From positions 237,002 to 301,001 of the forward strand of contig NZ_VTVA01000004.1 of assembly GCF_008638345.1 (NCBI RefSeq): a stretch of 64,000 bases of DNA, read 5' to 3'. The stretch comes from Pseudomonas saliphila. Its GTDB lineage: Bacteria > Pseudomonadota > Gammaproteobacteria > Pseudomonadales > Pseudomonadaceae. The notes under the pieces were generated by a model, which searched no databases, was not told the origin of the DNA, and saw only the letters and a list, made by a program, of their open reading frames with translations. Made by a program: the position numbers and the translations under genes. Positions 50,321 through 59,774 of the stretch are shown here, piece by piece. Positions within the stretch are counted from its first letter, which is position 1. Every line of letters starts with the position of its first letter.

Positions 50321-50600
50321 CTCAAACATTTCCCAATACGACTTACTCTCACGCTCAGGCCACAAGCGTCAGCCGAATCTGATGCTGACCTCGCTGTAAA
50401 GTGCAGACCAGACCGTTCGGGTTGTGATGAACTCATCAACTTCGAGGCCCTGATATAGCTCCAGCGGACCTGGTCCAGTCTTTGTTGCAGCCGGAGAGAA
50501 GACGGATGCGAAGACATGGACAGGCTTCGAATCAGCAAAGGTTGTAACGGTGGGGGGTGTATCGATGAGACTGGTGTCAACTACAGGAATCGAGACTGAC

Positions 50601-50629
50601 GGAAGCGAGGCCTGCACTGGCTCGCTTCC
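50601..50629 (-). terminator. Hairpin after esterase copy 2
   Basis: A perfect 9-bp stem (GGAAGCGAG / CTCGCTTCC) with an 11-base loop starts 12 bp after the minus-strand stop of the second esterase. There is no T-run, so termination strength is uncertain. Confidence 0.5.
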
Positions 50630-50641
50630 CTGATCATCAAC

Positions 50642-51664
50642 TCATTCCAGCGTCAGAAAGAAGTCGCCCGCTTCTTGGGGGGCGAAACTCGGCCATTCAT
50701 GATGGTTGGAATAGGGCTTGTCTGCCTGGCTGTACTGACACCAGCGCACCGGATAACCGGCGTCGCAGTTGGTGTATTCCACACAGCCGTTACTGAGCGG
50801 GCGGGTTTCTTCCCCGCAGACGTTGGCATCCAACCAGTAATCCCGCAGCGCCAGCCCTTCGGTTGTGTAGTCGATCAGCTGATCCTGAGGATCATGTGCC
50901 GTCCAGGCGGCGGCGCGCCCCACGCATTCGCTGTTGCTCTTGAGCGGCGGCCCCGCAGCTGCTGAAGCAAATGCTCGTACCACATCGCCGCGCTCGCAAG
51001 CCAGTCTCGCCGCAAAGAAGCCACCCATGCTCATGCCAGTAGTGAACATGCGGTTCTCATCAACACAGGCTTCGGTGGTCAATTCGGTGTGCATGGCATC
51101 AAAGAAGTCGATATCGCGATCGCCGGCGCGCTCCCAGCTAGCGCGCTCCGGTTCAACCGGTGCAGTCGGGTCAGGCAGCCCCTGGGGATGCACCATTATC
51201 ACGGCGTCACCCAGAGTCTCCTTCAGCTCGTTGCTACCGCGAAACTCGACTGCCGTGCGTCCACGGCCATGGAAGCTGAAAAGCAGCGGATAGGCTGTGT
51301 TTGCGTCGTAGCCCGTCGGAAGATCAAGGAGATATTGCCGGTCAGTGCCGGCCAGGGTGATGGTACGGGTGCCCGATTTCGGCGCCGGCCCACCGCAGCC
51401 GAGAGACGGCGCTGGGCGCGATACCGCGCCGCCGGGTGGCGGGTTGCTGACCGGCGGTTCCTCGGCTGGTGGGTCCGTTGCAGGTGGCTCATCGATGGGC
51501 GGTGGGTCTGTTGCGGGGGGTTCGTCTATCGGCGGCGGTTCGGTTGCTGGTGGCTCTTCTACCGGCGTATCCGGAGGGGCATCCGATCCCCCTCCACCTC
51601 CCCCGCCACAGCCCGTCGTCATCAGTGCCAACGCCATCCAGCACACCAGGTTGGTCTTCGTCAT
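50642..51664 (-). CDS. Lipoprotein esterase, paralog (copy 2)
   Basis: The 340-residue product from ATG 51662-51664 (MTKTNLVCWMALALMTTGCGGGG) has a lipobox Cys and a poly-Gly spacer. A Pro-rich repeat linker follows, then the same alpha/beta hydrolase domain as copy 1: FSFHGRGRT, GMSMGGFFAARLACERGDVVRAF, AHDPQDQLIDY and NHHEWPSF. A further in-frame ATG is one codon upstream, but MTKT matches the paralog. The copies agree in nearly all motif blocks and differ mainly in the linker, indicating tandem duplication. Confidence 0.87.
   Translation of the reverse strand: MTKTNLVCWMALALMTTGCGGGGGGGSDAPPDTPVEEPPATEPPPIDEPPATDPPPIDEPPATDPPAEEPPVSNPPPGGAVSRPAPSLGCGGPAPKSGTRTITLAGTDRQYLLDLPTGYDANTAYPLLFSFHGRGRTAVEFRGSNELKETLGDAVIMVHPQGLPDPTAPVEPERASWERAGDRDIDFFDAMHTELTTEACVDENRMFTTGMSMGGFFAARLACERGDVVRAFASAAAGPPLKSNSECVGRAAAWTAHDPQDQLIDYTTEGLALRDYWLDANVCGEETRPLSNGCVEYTNCDAGYPVRWCQYSQADKPYSNHHEWPSFAPQEAGDFFLTLE
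51468..51566. repeat. Three 33-bp tandem repeats coding a Pro-rich linker
   Basis: Three adjacent imperfect 33-bp units (51468-51500, 51501-51533, 51534-51566) sit inside esterase copy 2. Each encodes an 11-residue unit of the type PPIDEPPATDP between the lipid anchor and the enzyme domain. Repeat number could vary between strains. Copy 1 has a different Asp/Pro/Ala-rich linker. Confidence 0.85.
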
Positions 51665-51740
51665 CATGTGTCCTTTTCCCCGTGTCCAGCCGGATACGTA
51701 TCCGGCGGGCAGCAGCTGGCGTGGAGCAGATTGCACGCTA

Positions 51741-51757
51741 GGAAACACGACGTTTTA
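51741..51757 (-). promoter_or_regulatory. Palindromic box upstream of esterase copy 2
   Basis: An exact copy of the 17-bp box at 50304-50320, about 77 bp before the start codon. The following AC-CAAACATTT is also shared. Conservation of this short block amid diverged flanks suggests a selected site. Confidence 0.55.
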
Positions 51758-51870
51758 CCAAACATTTTCCTGAAACGACTGACTATCACACTATCGCTGC
51801 AAGCGTAGCGCTATGACGGCACACAGCTCGAAAAGTGCCGCCCGGCCGGCGGCAGTTTGCGAACCGTTCG

Positions 51871-53049
51871 TCACTTCGAGGTCATTGTTTCAACAGCCAG
51901 GCGAAGCTGTTCCATGGCCTGCTGCAGGTTGGCGCGACGGGTGCCGATGTTCAGCCGCATAAAACCGCTGCCGCCTTCACCGAAACTGGTCCCGGGATTG
52001 AGCCCAAGGCCGGCCTGCTGGATGAAAAAGGCCTTGAGCCCGGCATCGCTCAAGCCCAGCTCGCGGCAATCGAGCCATAGCAGGTAGGTGCCCTCCGGTT
52101 CGATCAGGGTGATACGCGGTATATGCTGGTGCAGGTAGTCACTGACGAAACGGGCATTTTCCTGCAGGTAAATCAGCAGGGCATCAAGCCAGGGACCACC
52201 GGCCCGATAGGCTGCTTCGAATGCCGTCAGGCTGAACGGATTGGCCTGCTCCATATGCAGGGTTTCGAATACCTGTTTCAAAGCATCCCGGTGTTCTGAA
52301 TGCGGAACCACCAAGGCCGATAAACCAAGCCCCGGGATATTGAACGTCTTGCTCGGCGCCACCGCAGTGACGATCCGATCGCCTTCCTCGGCCAGGTCAG
52401 CCAGCATCAGATGCCGCTTGCCCGGCAGCACCAGATCGCAGTGGATATCATCGGATAACAGGATCAACCCATGGCGTCGGGTAATCTCCAGCAAAGCGCG
52501 CAATTCACCCTCATCCCAGACACGGCCCACCGGATTGTGCGGCGAACACAGCATCAGCATGCGCGCGCCCTCGGCAGCACAGCGGTCGAGATGCTCCAGA
52601 TCCATGCGATAGCGGCCATTATCAAGACGCAGCGGATTATTGATCAGACGGCGCCCGGTCTTTTGCACCGAACTGAAGAAGGGCGGATACACCGGCGACT
52701 GCACAATGACGCCCTCACCCGGCTGGACGAAGGCCATGATTGCAGCGTGGATCGAGGGTACGACGCCAGGCGCCATGAGTATCCAGTCGCGCTCGATGCG
52801 CCAACCGTGGCGGGAGGCGAACCAATCGATCATTGCCTGATACAGACTTTCGGGGAACAGACTGTAGCCATACACCGGATGGCGTGCCCGCTCGATCAAT
52901 GCCTGAGTGACCGCTGCGGGGGCAGCAAAATCCATATCGGCCACCCACAGAGGCATTACTTCCTCGCCGCCGAAAACCACCCGCCGCGCATCATATTTCA
53001 CCGACTGGGTGCCTTCGCGGTGGATGTTCTGGTCGAAATCAAAGCTCAT
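51871..53049 (-). CDS. MalY/PatB-type PLP C-S lyase
   Basis: The 392-residue product from ATG 53047-53049 is an aminotransferase-fold enzyme of the MalY/PatB family (cystathionine beta-lyase-like). It has PLWVADMDFAAPAAV near the start, SPHNPVGRVW, SDDIHCDLVL and the PLP lysine Lys234 in APSKTFNIPGLG. It probably cleaves C-S bonds of cystathionine or cysteine conjugates; aminotransferase activity is not excluded. It is divergent from the six-gene operon at 53375. Confidence 0.88.
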   Translation of the reverse strand: MSFDFDQNIHREGTQSVKYDARRVVFGGEEVMPLWVADMDFAAPAAVTQALIERARHPVYGYSLFPESLYQAMIDWFASRHGWRIERDWILMAPGVVPSIHAAIMAFVQPGEGVIVQSPVYPPFFSSVQKTGRRLINNPLRLDNGRYRMDLEHLDRCAAEGARMLMLCSPHNPVGRVWDEGELRALLEITRRHGLILLSDDIHCDLVLPGKRHLMLADLAEEGDRIVTAVAPSKTFNIPGLGLSALVVPHSEHRDALKQVFETLHMEQANPFSLTAFEAAYRAGGPWLDALLIYLQENARFVSDYLHQHIPRITLIEPEGTYLLWLDCRELGLSDAGLKAFFIQQAGLGLNPGTSFGEGGSGFMRLNIGTRRANLQQAMEQLRLAVETMTSK

Positions 53050-53374
53050 ATCCAGCGTTCCTTTTTTCCGTTGTACAGAAGGCGCGGCGCACAACAGCCC
53101 GACGGAACAACCGCAACGCCTGATTCACCCGTTGGGTATAGCCTGCCATCAGTATGGAGTCCACCGCTAGCGCGGGCGCATTCGGGGGACCTGCAACCTG
53201 AAGCACAGCGCGCGCGCCGCGAATATGCGTGGAGGGAGACGTCCGTTCCAGACGCCCCGCCGCTTCGCTTGAGGCCCCATGAGCGTGGTTCTTTAGCAGG
53301 GGTTGCATCCCCCCATTAACCTGCCTACGCTGGGATGAGGCGTCCAATGGCGCATCTATTAAACAGGAGGCTTG
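53050..53374. promoter_or_regulatory. Divergent intergenic region before the six-gene operon
   Basis: These 325 bp carry no gene I can support; the frames across them are short and without motifs. They must hold promoters for the MalY-type gene (minus) and the operon (plus). AGGAGG at 53365-53370 is the operon's first ribosome site. I cannot place -35/-10 boxes or an operator. Confidence 0.5.
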
Positions 53375-54835
53375 ATGTCACTTTCCCGCTTGAGTTCACA
53401 ACGCTTGTTTCGTCAGCAATGCTATATAGGTGGGAACTGGGTAGATGCCCAGGATAAGGCCCGTATCACCGTGGATAATCCCGCCACCGGCGAGGATATC
53501 GGCAACATTCCATCGCTAAGCGCAGCGGAAATCGAGTCCACCATCGGCAAGGCGCAGACGGCTTTCGATTCGTGGAAGCGCACCACCGCACAGGAGCGGG
53601 CCAATCTGTTGATGCGCTGGTATCAGTTGATGCTTGATCATCAGGAGGATATCGCCGTCCTGATGACCATGGAACAGGGCAAGCCGCTGGTCGAATCCCG
53701 TGGTGAGGTCGCCTACGCCGCGTCCTTCGTGCGCTGGTTCGCCGAAGAAGCGCCCCGCATGTATGGCGAAACTATCCCCGGCGCCAAACCCGGCCAGCAC
53801 ATTATTGTCACGCGCCAGCCAGTGGGCGTCACGGCGGCCATCACGCCCTGGAACTTCCCGGCGGCCATGATCACCCGCAAGGCCGGCGCAGCCCTCGCCG
53901 CCGGTTGCAGCATGATTGTCAAACCCTCGGAGGCCACCCCCTATACCGCGCTGGCACTCGCTGAACTGGCCCATGAAGCCGGCATTCCGCCTGGAGTATT
54001 CAACGTCGTCACCGGCGATTCAAAGATGATCGGCAAGGTGCTGACCAGCAGCCCGATCGTCCGCAAGCTCAGCTTTACCGGGTCGACCGGCGTCGGCAGC
54101 CAGCTGATGGCCCAGTGTGCCGAACATATTCAGAAGGTCTCACTCGAGCTGGGCGGCAACGCCCCCTTCATCGTATTCGACGATGCGGATCTGGATCGTG
54201 CAGTCGAAGGCGCGATGATCTGTAAATTCCGCAACACCGGTCAGACCTGCGTCTGTGCCAACCGCTTCCTGGTCCAGCGCAGCGTGCATGAGAAATTCGC
54301 CTCGTTGCTGGCCAAGGCAATGGGCAACCTGAAGCTCGGCAACGGCCTGGACGAGGGCGTAACCCAGGCGCCGCTGATCAATCGCGCGGCAGCGGAAAAG
54401 GTCCAGCAGCATTACCAGGACGCGATCGACAAGGGCGCCACGCACCTCTACGGCCCCGCTCCGGATAGCGAAAAAGGCAGTTTCGTACATCCGGTGCTGA
54501 TCTCCGATGTGTCGACCGAGATGCAGGTGTGCCACGAAGAGACCTTCGGGCCGCTCGCAGCGATCATGACCTTCGACACCGAAGAAGAGGCCATCCAGAT
54601 CGCCAATGACACCCCCTACGGCCTGGCCGCCTACTTCTACAGCCGTGATATTCACCGCTGCTGGCGCGTAGCCGATGCGCTGGAGGCTGGCATGGTCGGC
54701 GTCAATGAAGGCGCCATATCCAATCCCATGGCACCCTTTGGCGGGGTCAAGGCATCGGGTCTGGGCCGCGAAGGGTCACGTCATGGCCTCGAAGAATATA
54801 CCGAGCTGAAATATATCTGCATGGGCACGGAGTAA
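53375..54835 (+). CDS. NAD(P)-dependent succinate-semialdehyde dehydrogenase-like ALDH
   Basis: The 486-residue product from ATG 53375 has the aldehyde dehydrogenase motifs: WNFPAAMITRKAGAALAAGC, FTGSTGVG, catalytic Glu258 in LELGGNAPF and Cys292 in NTGQTCVCANRF. This sequence pattern is that of GabD-type succinate/glutarate-semialdehyde dehydrogenases. In this operon it would oxidise an aldehyde produced by the class III aminotransferase two genes on. The open frame from TTG 53372 adds one codon that I exclude. Confidence 0.9.
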   Translation: MSLSRLSSQRLFRQQCYIGGNWVDAQDKARITVDNPATGEDIGNIPSLSAAEIESTIGKAQTAFDSWKRTTAQERANLLMRWYQLMLDHQEDIAVLMTMEQGKPLVESRGEVAYAASFVRWFAEEAPRMYGETIPGAKPGQHIIVTRQPVGVTAAITPWNFPAAMITRKAGAALAAGCSMIVKPSEATPYTALALAELAHEAGIPPGVFNVVTGDSKMIGKVLTSSPIVRKLSFTGSTGVGSQLMAQCAEHIQKVSLELGGNAPFIVFDDADLDRAVEGAMICKFRNTGQTCVCANRFLVQRSVHEKFASLLAKAMGNLKLGNGLDEGVTQAPLINRAAAEKVQQHYQDAIDKGATHLYGPAPDSEKGSFVHPVLISDVSTEMQVCHEETFGPLAAIMTFDTEEEAIQIANDTPYGLAAYFYSRDIHRCWRVADALEAGMVGVNEGAISNPMAPFGGVKASGLGREGSRHGLEEYTELKYICMGTE

Positions 54836-54839
54836 TCCT

Positions 54840-55976
54840 ATGACCGAGCAATCCGATATCCGCATCGCGTTGATGCCCGGGGATGGTATCGGTCCGGAGG
54901 TGATGAAAGCCGCCGAATCGGTGCTGGAGGTATTGCGTGAAAGCTTCTCGCTGCCGCTGAACTGGGATCGCCTCGACTGGCCAAGTACCGCCTGGCACAA
55001 GGAATACGGCGAAATGATGCCGGCCAATGCGCTGCGCCGGGTATGCATCTATGACGCGCTGTTGATGGGCGCGCTGGGCGACCCCGGCCCGGTGAGCGAT
55101 CCGGAGCGCTACAAATTGTCCGACAGCATCTCTCTCGCCCCGTTGTTGACCTTCCGTAAGGGACTGGATCTGTGGGCCTGTGAGCGACCCGCACGGTTGT
55201 TACCCGGAGCTCCACGCTATCTGGCCGACCCACGTGCTGCAGACGTCGACATGCTGGTCATCCGTGAAAACAGCGAAGGCGAATACGTGAACCAGGGTGG
55301 CCGGATGAACAAGGGCACCGCGTTTGAGGTGGCCACTCAGCTGGAAGTATTCACCCATCGCGGTACCGAGCGGTTGATCCGGCATGCGTTTCATCGGGCC
55401 GAACAACGCATGGCCCAGCGCAACGGCGCCCAAACCTTCTACTGCGCCGAAAAAGGCAGCGCACCGGCGCAGGTCTGCCTGATCACCAAGCGCAACGCGC
55501 AACCTACCTGGGGCGAGCTGTATACCGAGGTGTTTGCCGAGGTAGCCAAGGAATTTCCGCATATAGGGGTAACCCATCAGTTGGTGGATGCGGCCTGTAT
55601 GAAATTTGTACAGAATCCCTGGGAGTTTGATGTGGTAGTCGCGAGCAACCTGCACGGGGATATTCTCACCGATCTGGCTGCCGTGCTGTCGGGCGGTCTG
55701 GGTCTCGCGCCGTCTTGCAATATCAATCCGGACAGCCGGGAGCTACCGGCGTTGTTTGAACCCACTCATGGCAGTGCGCCTGACATAGCGGGCCAGGACA
55801 AGGCCAATCCGGCGGCCATGCTGTTGACCACCGCCATGATGCTCGAATGGTTGGGCTTTACGGAGCCTGCGGAGCTGCTGCGTAACGCCGTTGCGCAGGA
55901 CTTGCAGGCCGTCGGCGATCAACCCCGAAGTTGCCAGACAATTACCGCTGGCGTGATCGATCGCCTCAATGGCTGA
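54840..55976 (+). CDS. Tartrate/D-malate-type decarboxylating dehydrogenase
   Basis: The 378-residue protein belongs to the isocitrate/isopropylmalate dehydrogenase family. It has [13 protein letters not shown] at the start, VIRENSEGEYVNQGGRM, NLHGDILTDLAAVLSGGLGLAPS and [20 protein letters not shown]. The RENSEGEY segment is that of tartrate dehydrogenase/decarboxylase and D-malate dehydrogenase rather than LeuB. It would oxidise and decarboxylate a 2-hydroxy diacid. It starts 4 bp after the ALDH stop. Confidence 0.88.
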   Translation: MTEQSDIRIALMPGDGIGPEVMKAAESVLEVLRESFSLPLNWDRLDWPSTAWHKEYGEMMPANALRRVCIYDALLMGALGDPGPVSDPERYKLSDSISLAPLLTFRKGLDLWACERPARLLPGAPRYLADPRAADVDMLVIRENSEGEYVNQGGRMNKGTAFEVATQLEVFTHRGTERLIRHAFHRAEQRMAQRNGAQTFYCAEKGSAPAQVCLITKRNAQPTWGELYTEVFAEVAKEFPHIGVTHQLVDAACMKFVQNPWEFDVVVASNLHGDILTDLAAVLSGGLGLAPSCNINPDSRELPALFEPTHGSAPDIAGQDKANPAAMLLTTAMMLEWLGFTEPAELLRNAVAQDLQAVGDQPRSCQTITAGVIDRLNG

Positions 55977-56059
55977 GCACTTGAACTAATCGCGGCGGTG
56001 CCACCGTCGCTATCGCTTCACCGGGACCCAGGCCCCGTCCACCCGACAGGAGTCTCTAT

Positions 56060-57313
56060 ATGAGTCACTTATCACCCTTGTTGAAGCAATCCAGCCGAGT
56101 CTGCGCTGACCATGGCCAAGGCAGTTGGCTATATGACACCGATGGCAAAGCCTATCTCGACTTCACCTCCGGGATCGGCGTCACCAGTACCGGACATTGC
56201 CATCCGACAGTGGTTGCCGCTGCACAGGAGCAGGTCGGCAAGATGATCCACGCCCAGTACACCACGGTCACCCATCGCCCGATGCTGGAGCTGACCGACC
56301 GACTGGTTGAGAAGATGCCCGACGGCATCGACTCGATTGCCCTGAGCAACTCCGGCTCCGAAGCTGTCGAGACGGCCCTGCGCCTGGCGCGGCACGCCAC
56401 CCACCGCGCGAACATTATCGTCTTCAATGGCGGCTTTCATGGTCGGACCATGGGCGCCGCCTCGCTGACCACCTCCGGCACCAAAGTGCGCACCGGCTTT
56501 CATCCCATGATGGCTGGCGTGGTGGTAGCGCCCTACCCCCACAGCTGGCGCTATGGCTGGAGCGAAGAACAGACCACCGAGTTCTGCCTGCGCGAGCTGG
56601 ACCATATCTTCAAGACGCAGACCGCCCCCAGCGATACTGCCGCCATACTGATCGAGCCGGTGCAAGGTGAGTACGGCTACTACCCGGCCAATACTGCCTT
56701 CATGCAGGGACTGGCTGAACGCTGCAAGAAACACGGCATCCTGCTGATTTGCGACGAGATCCAGGCCGGTTATGGCCGCACTGGCAAGTTCTGGAGTCAT
56801 CAGCATTTCGACGTAAAGCCGGATATTCTGATCACTGCCAAGGGTCTGGCCAGCGGCTTCCCGCTGTCGGCGATTGCAGCCTCGGCGGAGCTGATGGCCA
56901 AGGGTGCACCCGGCTCGCAGGGCGGCACCTACGGCGCCAACGCGGTGTCCTGCGCCGCGGCGCTGGCCACTCTCAAGGTGATCGAACAGGAGAACCTGAT
57001 CGAAAACGCCGCCGCACGCGGAACCGAACTCTGGGATCAGCTGCACGCCCTTCAGAGCGATTATCCGCTCATCTCCACCATCCGCGGAAAGGGCCTGATG
57101 TTGGGCATGGAAATTGGCCGAGGTCCGCATGAACCGATGCCGGAAATCGCCCTGCGTCTGACCGAGGCGGCAGAAGCGCAGGGATTGTTGCTACTGCGCT
57201 GCGGCATCGACGGCCAGATCGTGCGCTGGCTGCCGCCACTGGTGGTCACCGCTGAAGAGATCACTGATGCGGTCGACCGGTTTGCCAAGGCCCTGGCCGA
57301 GGTCCAGCCATGA
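56060..57313 (+). CDS. Class III omega-amino acid aminotransferase
   Basis: The 417-residue PLP enzyme resembles GabT-type 4-aminobutyrate aminotransferases. It has YLDFTSGIGVTSTGHCHP, SNSGSEAVETALRLARH, FNGGFHGRTMGAASLT, DEIQAGYGRTGKFWSHQHF and the PLP lysine Lys261 in LITAKGLASGFPL. It would convert an omega-amine to a semialdehyde, the substrate of the first gene of the operon. It overlaps the next gene by 4 bp. Confidence 0.9.
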   Translation: MSHLSPLLKQSSRVCADHGQGSWLYDTDGKAYLDFTSGIGVTSTGHCHPTVVAAAQEQVGKMIHAQYTTVTHRPMLELTDRLVEKMPDGIDSIALSNSGSEAVETALRLARHATHRANIIVFNGGFHGRTMGAASLTTSGTKVRTGFHPMMAGVVVAPYPHSWRYGWSEEQTTEFCLRELDHIFKTQTAPSDTAAILIEPVQGEYGYYPANTAFMQGLAERCKKHGILLICDEIQAGYGRTGKFWSHQHFDVKPDILITAKGLASGFPLSAIAASAELMAKGAPGSQGGTYGANAVSCAAALATLKVIEQENLIENAAARGTELWDQLHALQSDYPLISTIRGKGLMLGMEIGRGPHEPMPEIALRLTEAAEAQGLLLLRCGIDGQIVRWLPPLVVTAEEITDAVDRFAKALAEVQP

Positions 57314-58254
57314 CCGAGGTACTGGTGCTGGTCGCCCCGGGCGACGACACCCTGCCCGGGCTTGAAACCCTGCCGGAGGAGGTCCGGGTGCGCACGGTCA
57401 GCGAAGAGTCCGAGCTGCGAGAAGCCCTGACGGAGACCGATGTGCTGCTAGTAACCGACTTTCGCACCGGTCTGCTTGAGCGCTGCTGGCCCGCGGAACA
57501 CCGCATCAAGTGGGTGCACACGGCCAGCGCGGGGGTGGATGCCCTGATGTTTCCCGCCCTGGTGGCGAGTGAGGTTCAGGTATCCAACGCCCGCGGCGTG
57601 TTTGATCGCGGCATTGCCGAGTATGTGCTGGGCGCTGTGCTCATGTTCGCCAAGGACACCCTGGGCAACCTGTCACTACAGCGCCAGCACCGTTGGCAAC
57701 ACCGTGATACCGAGATGATTACCGGTACGCAGGCGCTGGTTATCGGTGCCGGCTCCATCGGCGGCGAGGTCGCTACACTGCTGTCAGCGGTGGGCCTGAC
57801 CGTAACGGGCACCGCGCGCAGCAGCCGTGACGATCCACGCTTCGATTCGGTGGTCAGCAACGATCAGCTGCACGCGTTACTGCCGCAGGCTGATTACGTG
57901 ATCATCACGGCGCCACTGACCGAGGATACCCAAGGTCTGTTCGACCGCCGCGCCTTTCAGGCAATGAAGCCCGGCGCGCGCGTGATCAACGTCGGGCGCG
58001 GCGCCATCGTGAACACTGATGATCTGGTCGCCGCCTTGCGCGCAGGCGAGATTGCAGGTGCGGCACTGGACGTGTTCGAGCAGGAGCCATTACCCCAGGA
58101 GCACCCTTTGTGGGACATGCCCAACGTGATGATATCGGCGCATATGGCCGGCGATTTCATCGGTTGGCAACAAGCACTCGGCGAGCAGTTTGTCGCCAAC
58201 TTCAACCGCTGGCAAAAAGGAGAGGCCCTTTTCAACCAGGTGAAAAAGGGCTGA
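57310..58254 (+). CDS. D-2-hydroxyacid dehydrogenase
   Basis: The 314-residue product has the NAD-binding motif VIGAGSIGGEVA, the catalytic Arg in NVGRGAIVNTDDL, Glu in DVFEQEPLPQEHPLWD and catalytic His in ISAHMAGD. The family reduces 2-keto acids to D-2-hydroxy acids or the reverse; the substrate is unknown. The ATG overlaps the upstream aminotransferase stop by 4 bp, showing coupled translation. Confidence 0.9.
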   Translation: MTEVLVLVAPGDDTLPGLETLPEEVRVRTVSEESELREALTETDVLLVTDFRTGLLERCWPAEHRIKWVHTASAGVDALMFPALVASEVQVSNARGVFDRGIAEYVLGAVLMFAKDTLGNLSLQRQHRWQHRDTEMITGTQALVIGAGSIGGEVATLLSAVGLTVTGTARSSRDDPRFDSVVSNDQLHALLPQADYVIITAPLTEDTQGLFDRRAFQAMKPGARVINVGRGAIVNTDDLVAALRAGEIAGAALDVFEQEPLPQEHPLWDMPNVMISAHMAGDFIGWQQALGEQFVANFNRWQKGEALFNQVKKG

Positions 58255-58347
58255 TACGGACACGCAGTGCGCAATCCGTTGCGCCACTGCGCGCATCCGT
58301 CGTAGGACGTGTTTTCCGTATCGAGCAATACGACAGGAGAAACAATC

Positions 58348-59757
58348 ATGTCCAAAGACATACTGCAGCTGACCGCTGTTGAACTACTTGCGCGCTACCG
58401 GGACAAAAGCCTGTCGCCCGTAGAAGCAGCCAGTGCGATGCTCGACCAGATCGAGCGAATTGATGTGCATACCAACGGCTTCTGTCTGGTTGATCGGGAC
58501 ACCACGTTGGGCCTGGCCAGCGAATCCGAAAAGCGTTACCACGACGGCGAAGCTCGTGGCCTGCTTGATGGCGTGCCAGTAGCGGTCAAGGATGTGTTCC
58601 TTACCCCGATGTGGCCCACGGTGAAGGGCTCAAAAACCGTCGATCCAGCCAGTACCCTGAACAAGTCTGCACCGGCCACAGCTGCCCTGGCGCGCCACGG
58701 TTATGTGCCCATTGGCAAGACCACCACTCCCGAAATGGGCTGGAAGGGTGTCACCGACAACCCGATCAATGGCGCCACCAACAATCCCTGGAACCCTGAG
58801 AAAACCGCTGGCGGCTCCAGCGGTGGTAGCGGCGTGGCTGTGGCGCTGGGCATGGCACCTCTCGCACTGGGCACCGATGCTGGCGGCTCGATCCGGATCC
58901 CTGCCGGGTTTTGCGGCATCGTTGGTCTTAAACCCTCCTTTGGTGAAGTACCGCATTGGCCGGCCAGCCCCTTTGGTACCCTCGCCCACGCTGGCCCCAT
59001 GACCTGGACGGTGGAGGACTGCGCACTGATGATGAACGTGCTCACCGAAGCCGATCACCGCGACACCAATGCTGTACCCCGCCGCAACATCGACTACCTG
59101 GCCAACCTGAAAAAGGGCGTCAAAGGCCTGAAGATCGGCTTCAGCCCTAACCTGGGCTATGTCGACGTGGACCCGGAAATCGAGGCGGCGATAGCCGAAG
59201 CGGCGAAGGTATTCGAGCAGCTGGGCGCGGAGGTGATCCGCGTGGATCCCGGCTTCAGCGATCCGCTGGCCGCCTTCGGCCATCTGTTCTATGGCGGCGC
59301 AGCGAATGCCATGCGCGACCTGGGCCCGAAGAAACGTGAGCTGATGGATCCACAACTGGTCGCCGTCGCGGTAAAAGCCGCCCGTTTGAGCATGCTTGAT
59401 TACCTGGGCGCAGTGAACGAGTCCATGGCGCTACGTGAACGCATGGCGACCTTCCACCAGAAATACGATCTGCTGCTGACGCCTACCCTGCCGCTGACGG
59501 CCTTCGACACTGGGCGTGAAGTCCCGCAGGACTGGCCCAGCACCCGCTGGCCCACCTGGACGCCCTTTACCTACCCGTTCAACATGACCGGCCAACCCGG
59601 TCTGGCCGTGCCCTGCGGCTTTGACAGCAATGATCTGCCGATCAGCCTGCAATTGGTTGGCGCGCGCTTCAATGATGCGCTGGTGCTTCAGGCCGGCTAC
59701 GCCTATCAGCAGGCCGCACCGCTGACTGACCGCCGTCCACCGTTATTCAGCGCTTAA
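58348..59757 (+). CDS. Amidase-signature family amidase
   Basis: The 469-residue product from ATG 58348 has the catalytic Lys in PVAVKDVF, the Ser-rich loop GGSSGGSGVAVALGMAPLALGTDAGGSIRIPAGFCG that contains both catalytic serines, and GLKPSFGEVPHWP. It hydrolyses an amide to acid and ammonia in the cytosol; no signal peptide is present. AGGAGA lies before the ATG, and 13 upstream codons in the frame are ignored. In this operon it may release the substrate of the aminotransferases. Confidence 0.9.
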   Translation: MSKDILQLTAVELLARYRDKSLSPVEAASAMLDQIERIDVHTNGFCLVDRDTTLGLASESEKRYHDGEARGLLDGVPVAVKDVFLTPMWPTVKGSKTVDPASTLNKSAPATAALARHGYVPIGKTTTPEMGWKGVTDNPINGATNNPWNPEKTAGGSSGGSGVAVALGMAPLALGTDAGGSIRIPAGFCGIVGLKPSFGEVPHWPASPFGTLAHAGPMTWTVEDCALMMNVLTEADHRDTNAVPRRNIDYLANLKKGVKGLKIGFSPNLGYVDVDPEIEAAIAEAAKVFEQLGAEVIRVDPGFSDPLAAFGHLFYGGAANAMRDLGPKKRELMDPQLVAVAVKAARLSMLDYLGAVNESMALRERMATFHQKYDLLLTPTLPLTAFDTGREVPQDWPSTRWPTWTPFTYPFNMTGQPGLAVPCGFDSNDLPISLQLVGARFNDALVLQAGYAYQQAAPLTDRRPPLFSA

Positions 59758-59774
59758 GCGCCCAGGAGGTCACC

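Larger units (their letters stand above)
50237..50641. other. Intergenic region between the two esterases
   Basis: This 405-bp stretch holds the 5' control region of copy 1 (about 50237-50375) and, at the far end, the 3' hairpin of copy 2. An open frame of 82 codons on the minus strand (50369-50617) has no convincing features and I do not call it a gene. Confidence 0.5.

Noticed and set aside
50369..50617. 82-codon minus-strand frame between the esterases
   Set aside because: No signal, motif or relation to the adjacent paralogs; it runs through the hairpin of copy 2.
51468..51566. 33-bp repeats as a CRISPR array
   Set aside because: Units are adjacent without spacers and code for an in-frame Pro-rich linker.
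56129..57130. 333-codon minus-strand frame over the class III aminotransferase
   Set aside because: Antisense to a gene with an intact PLP site.
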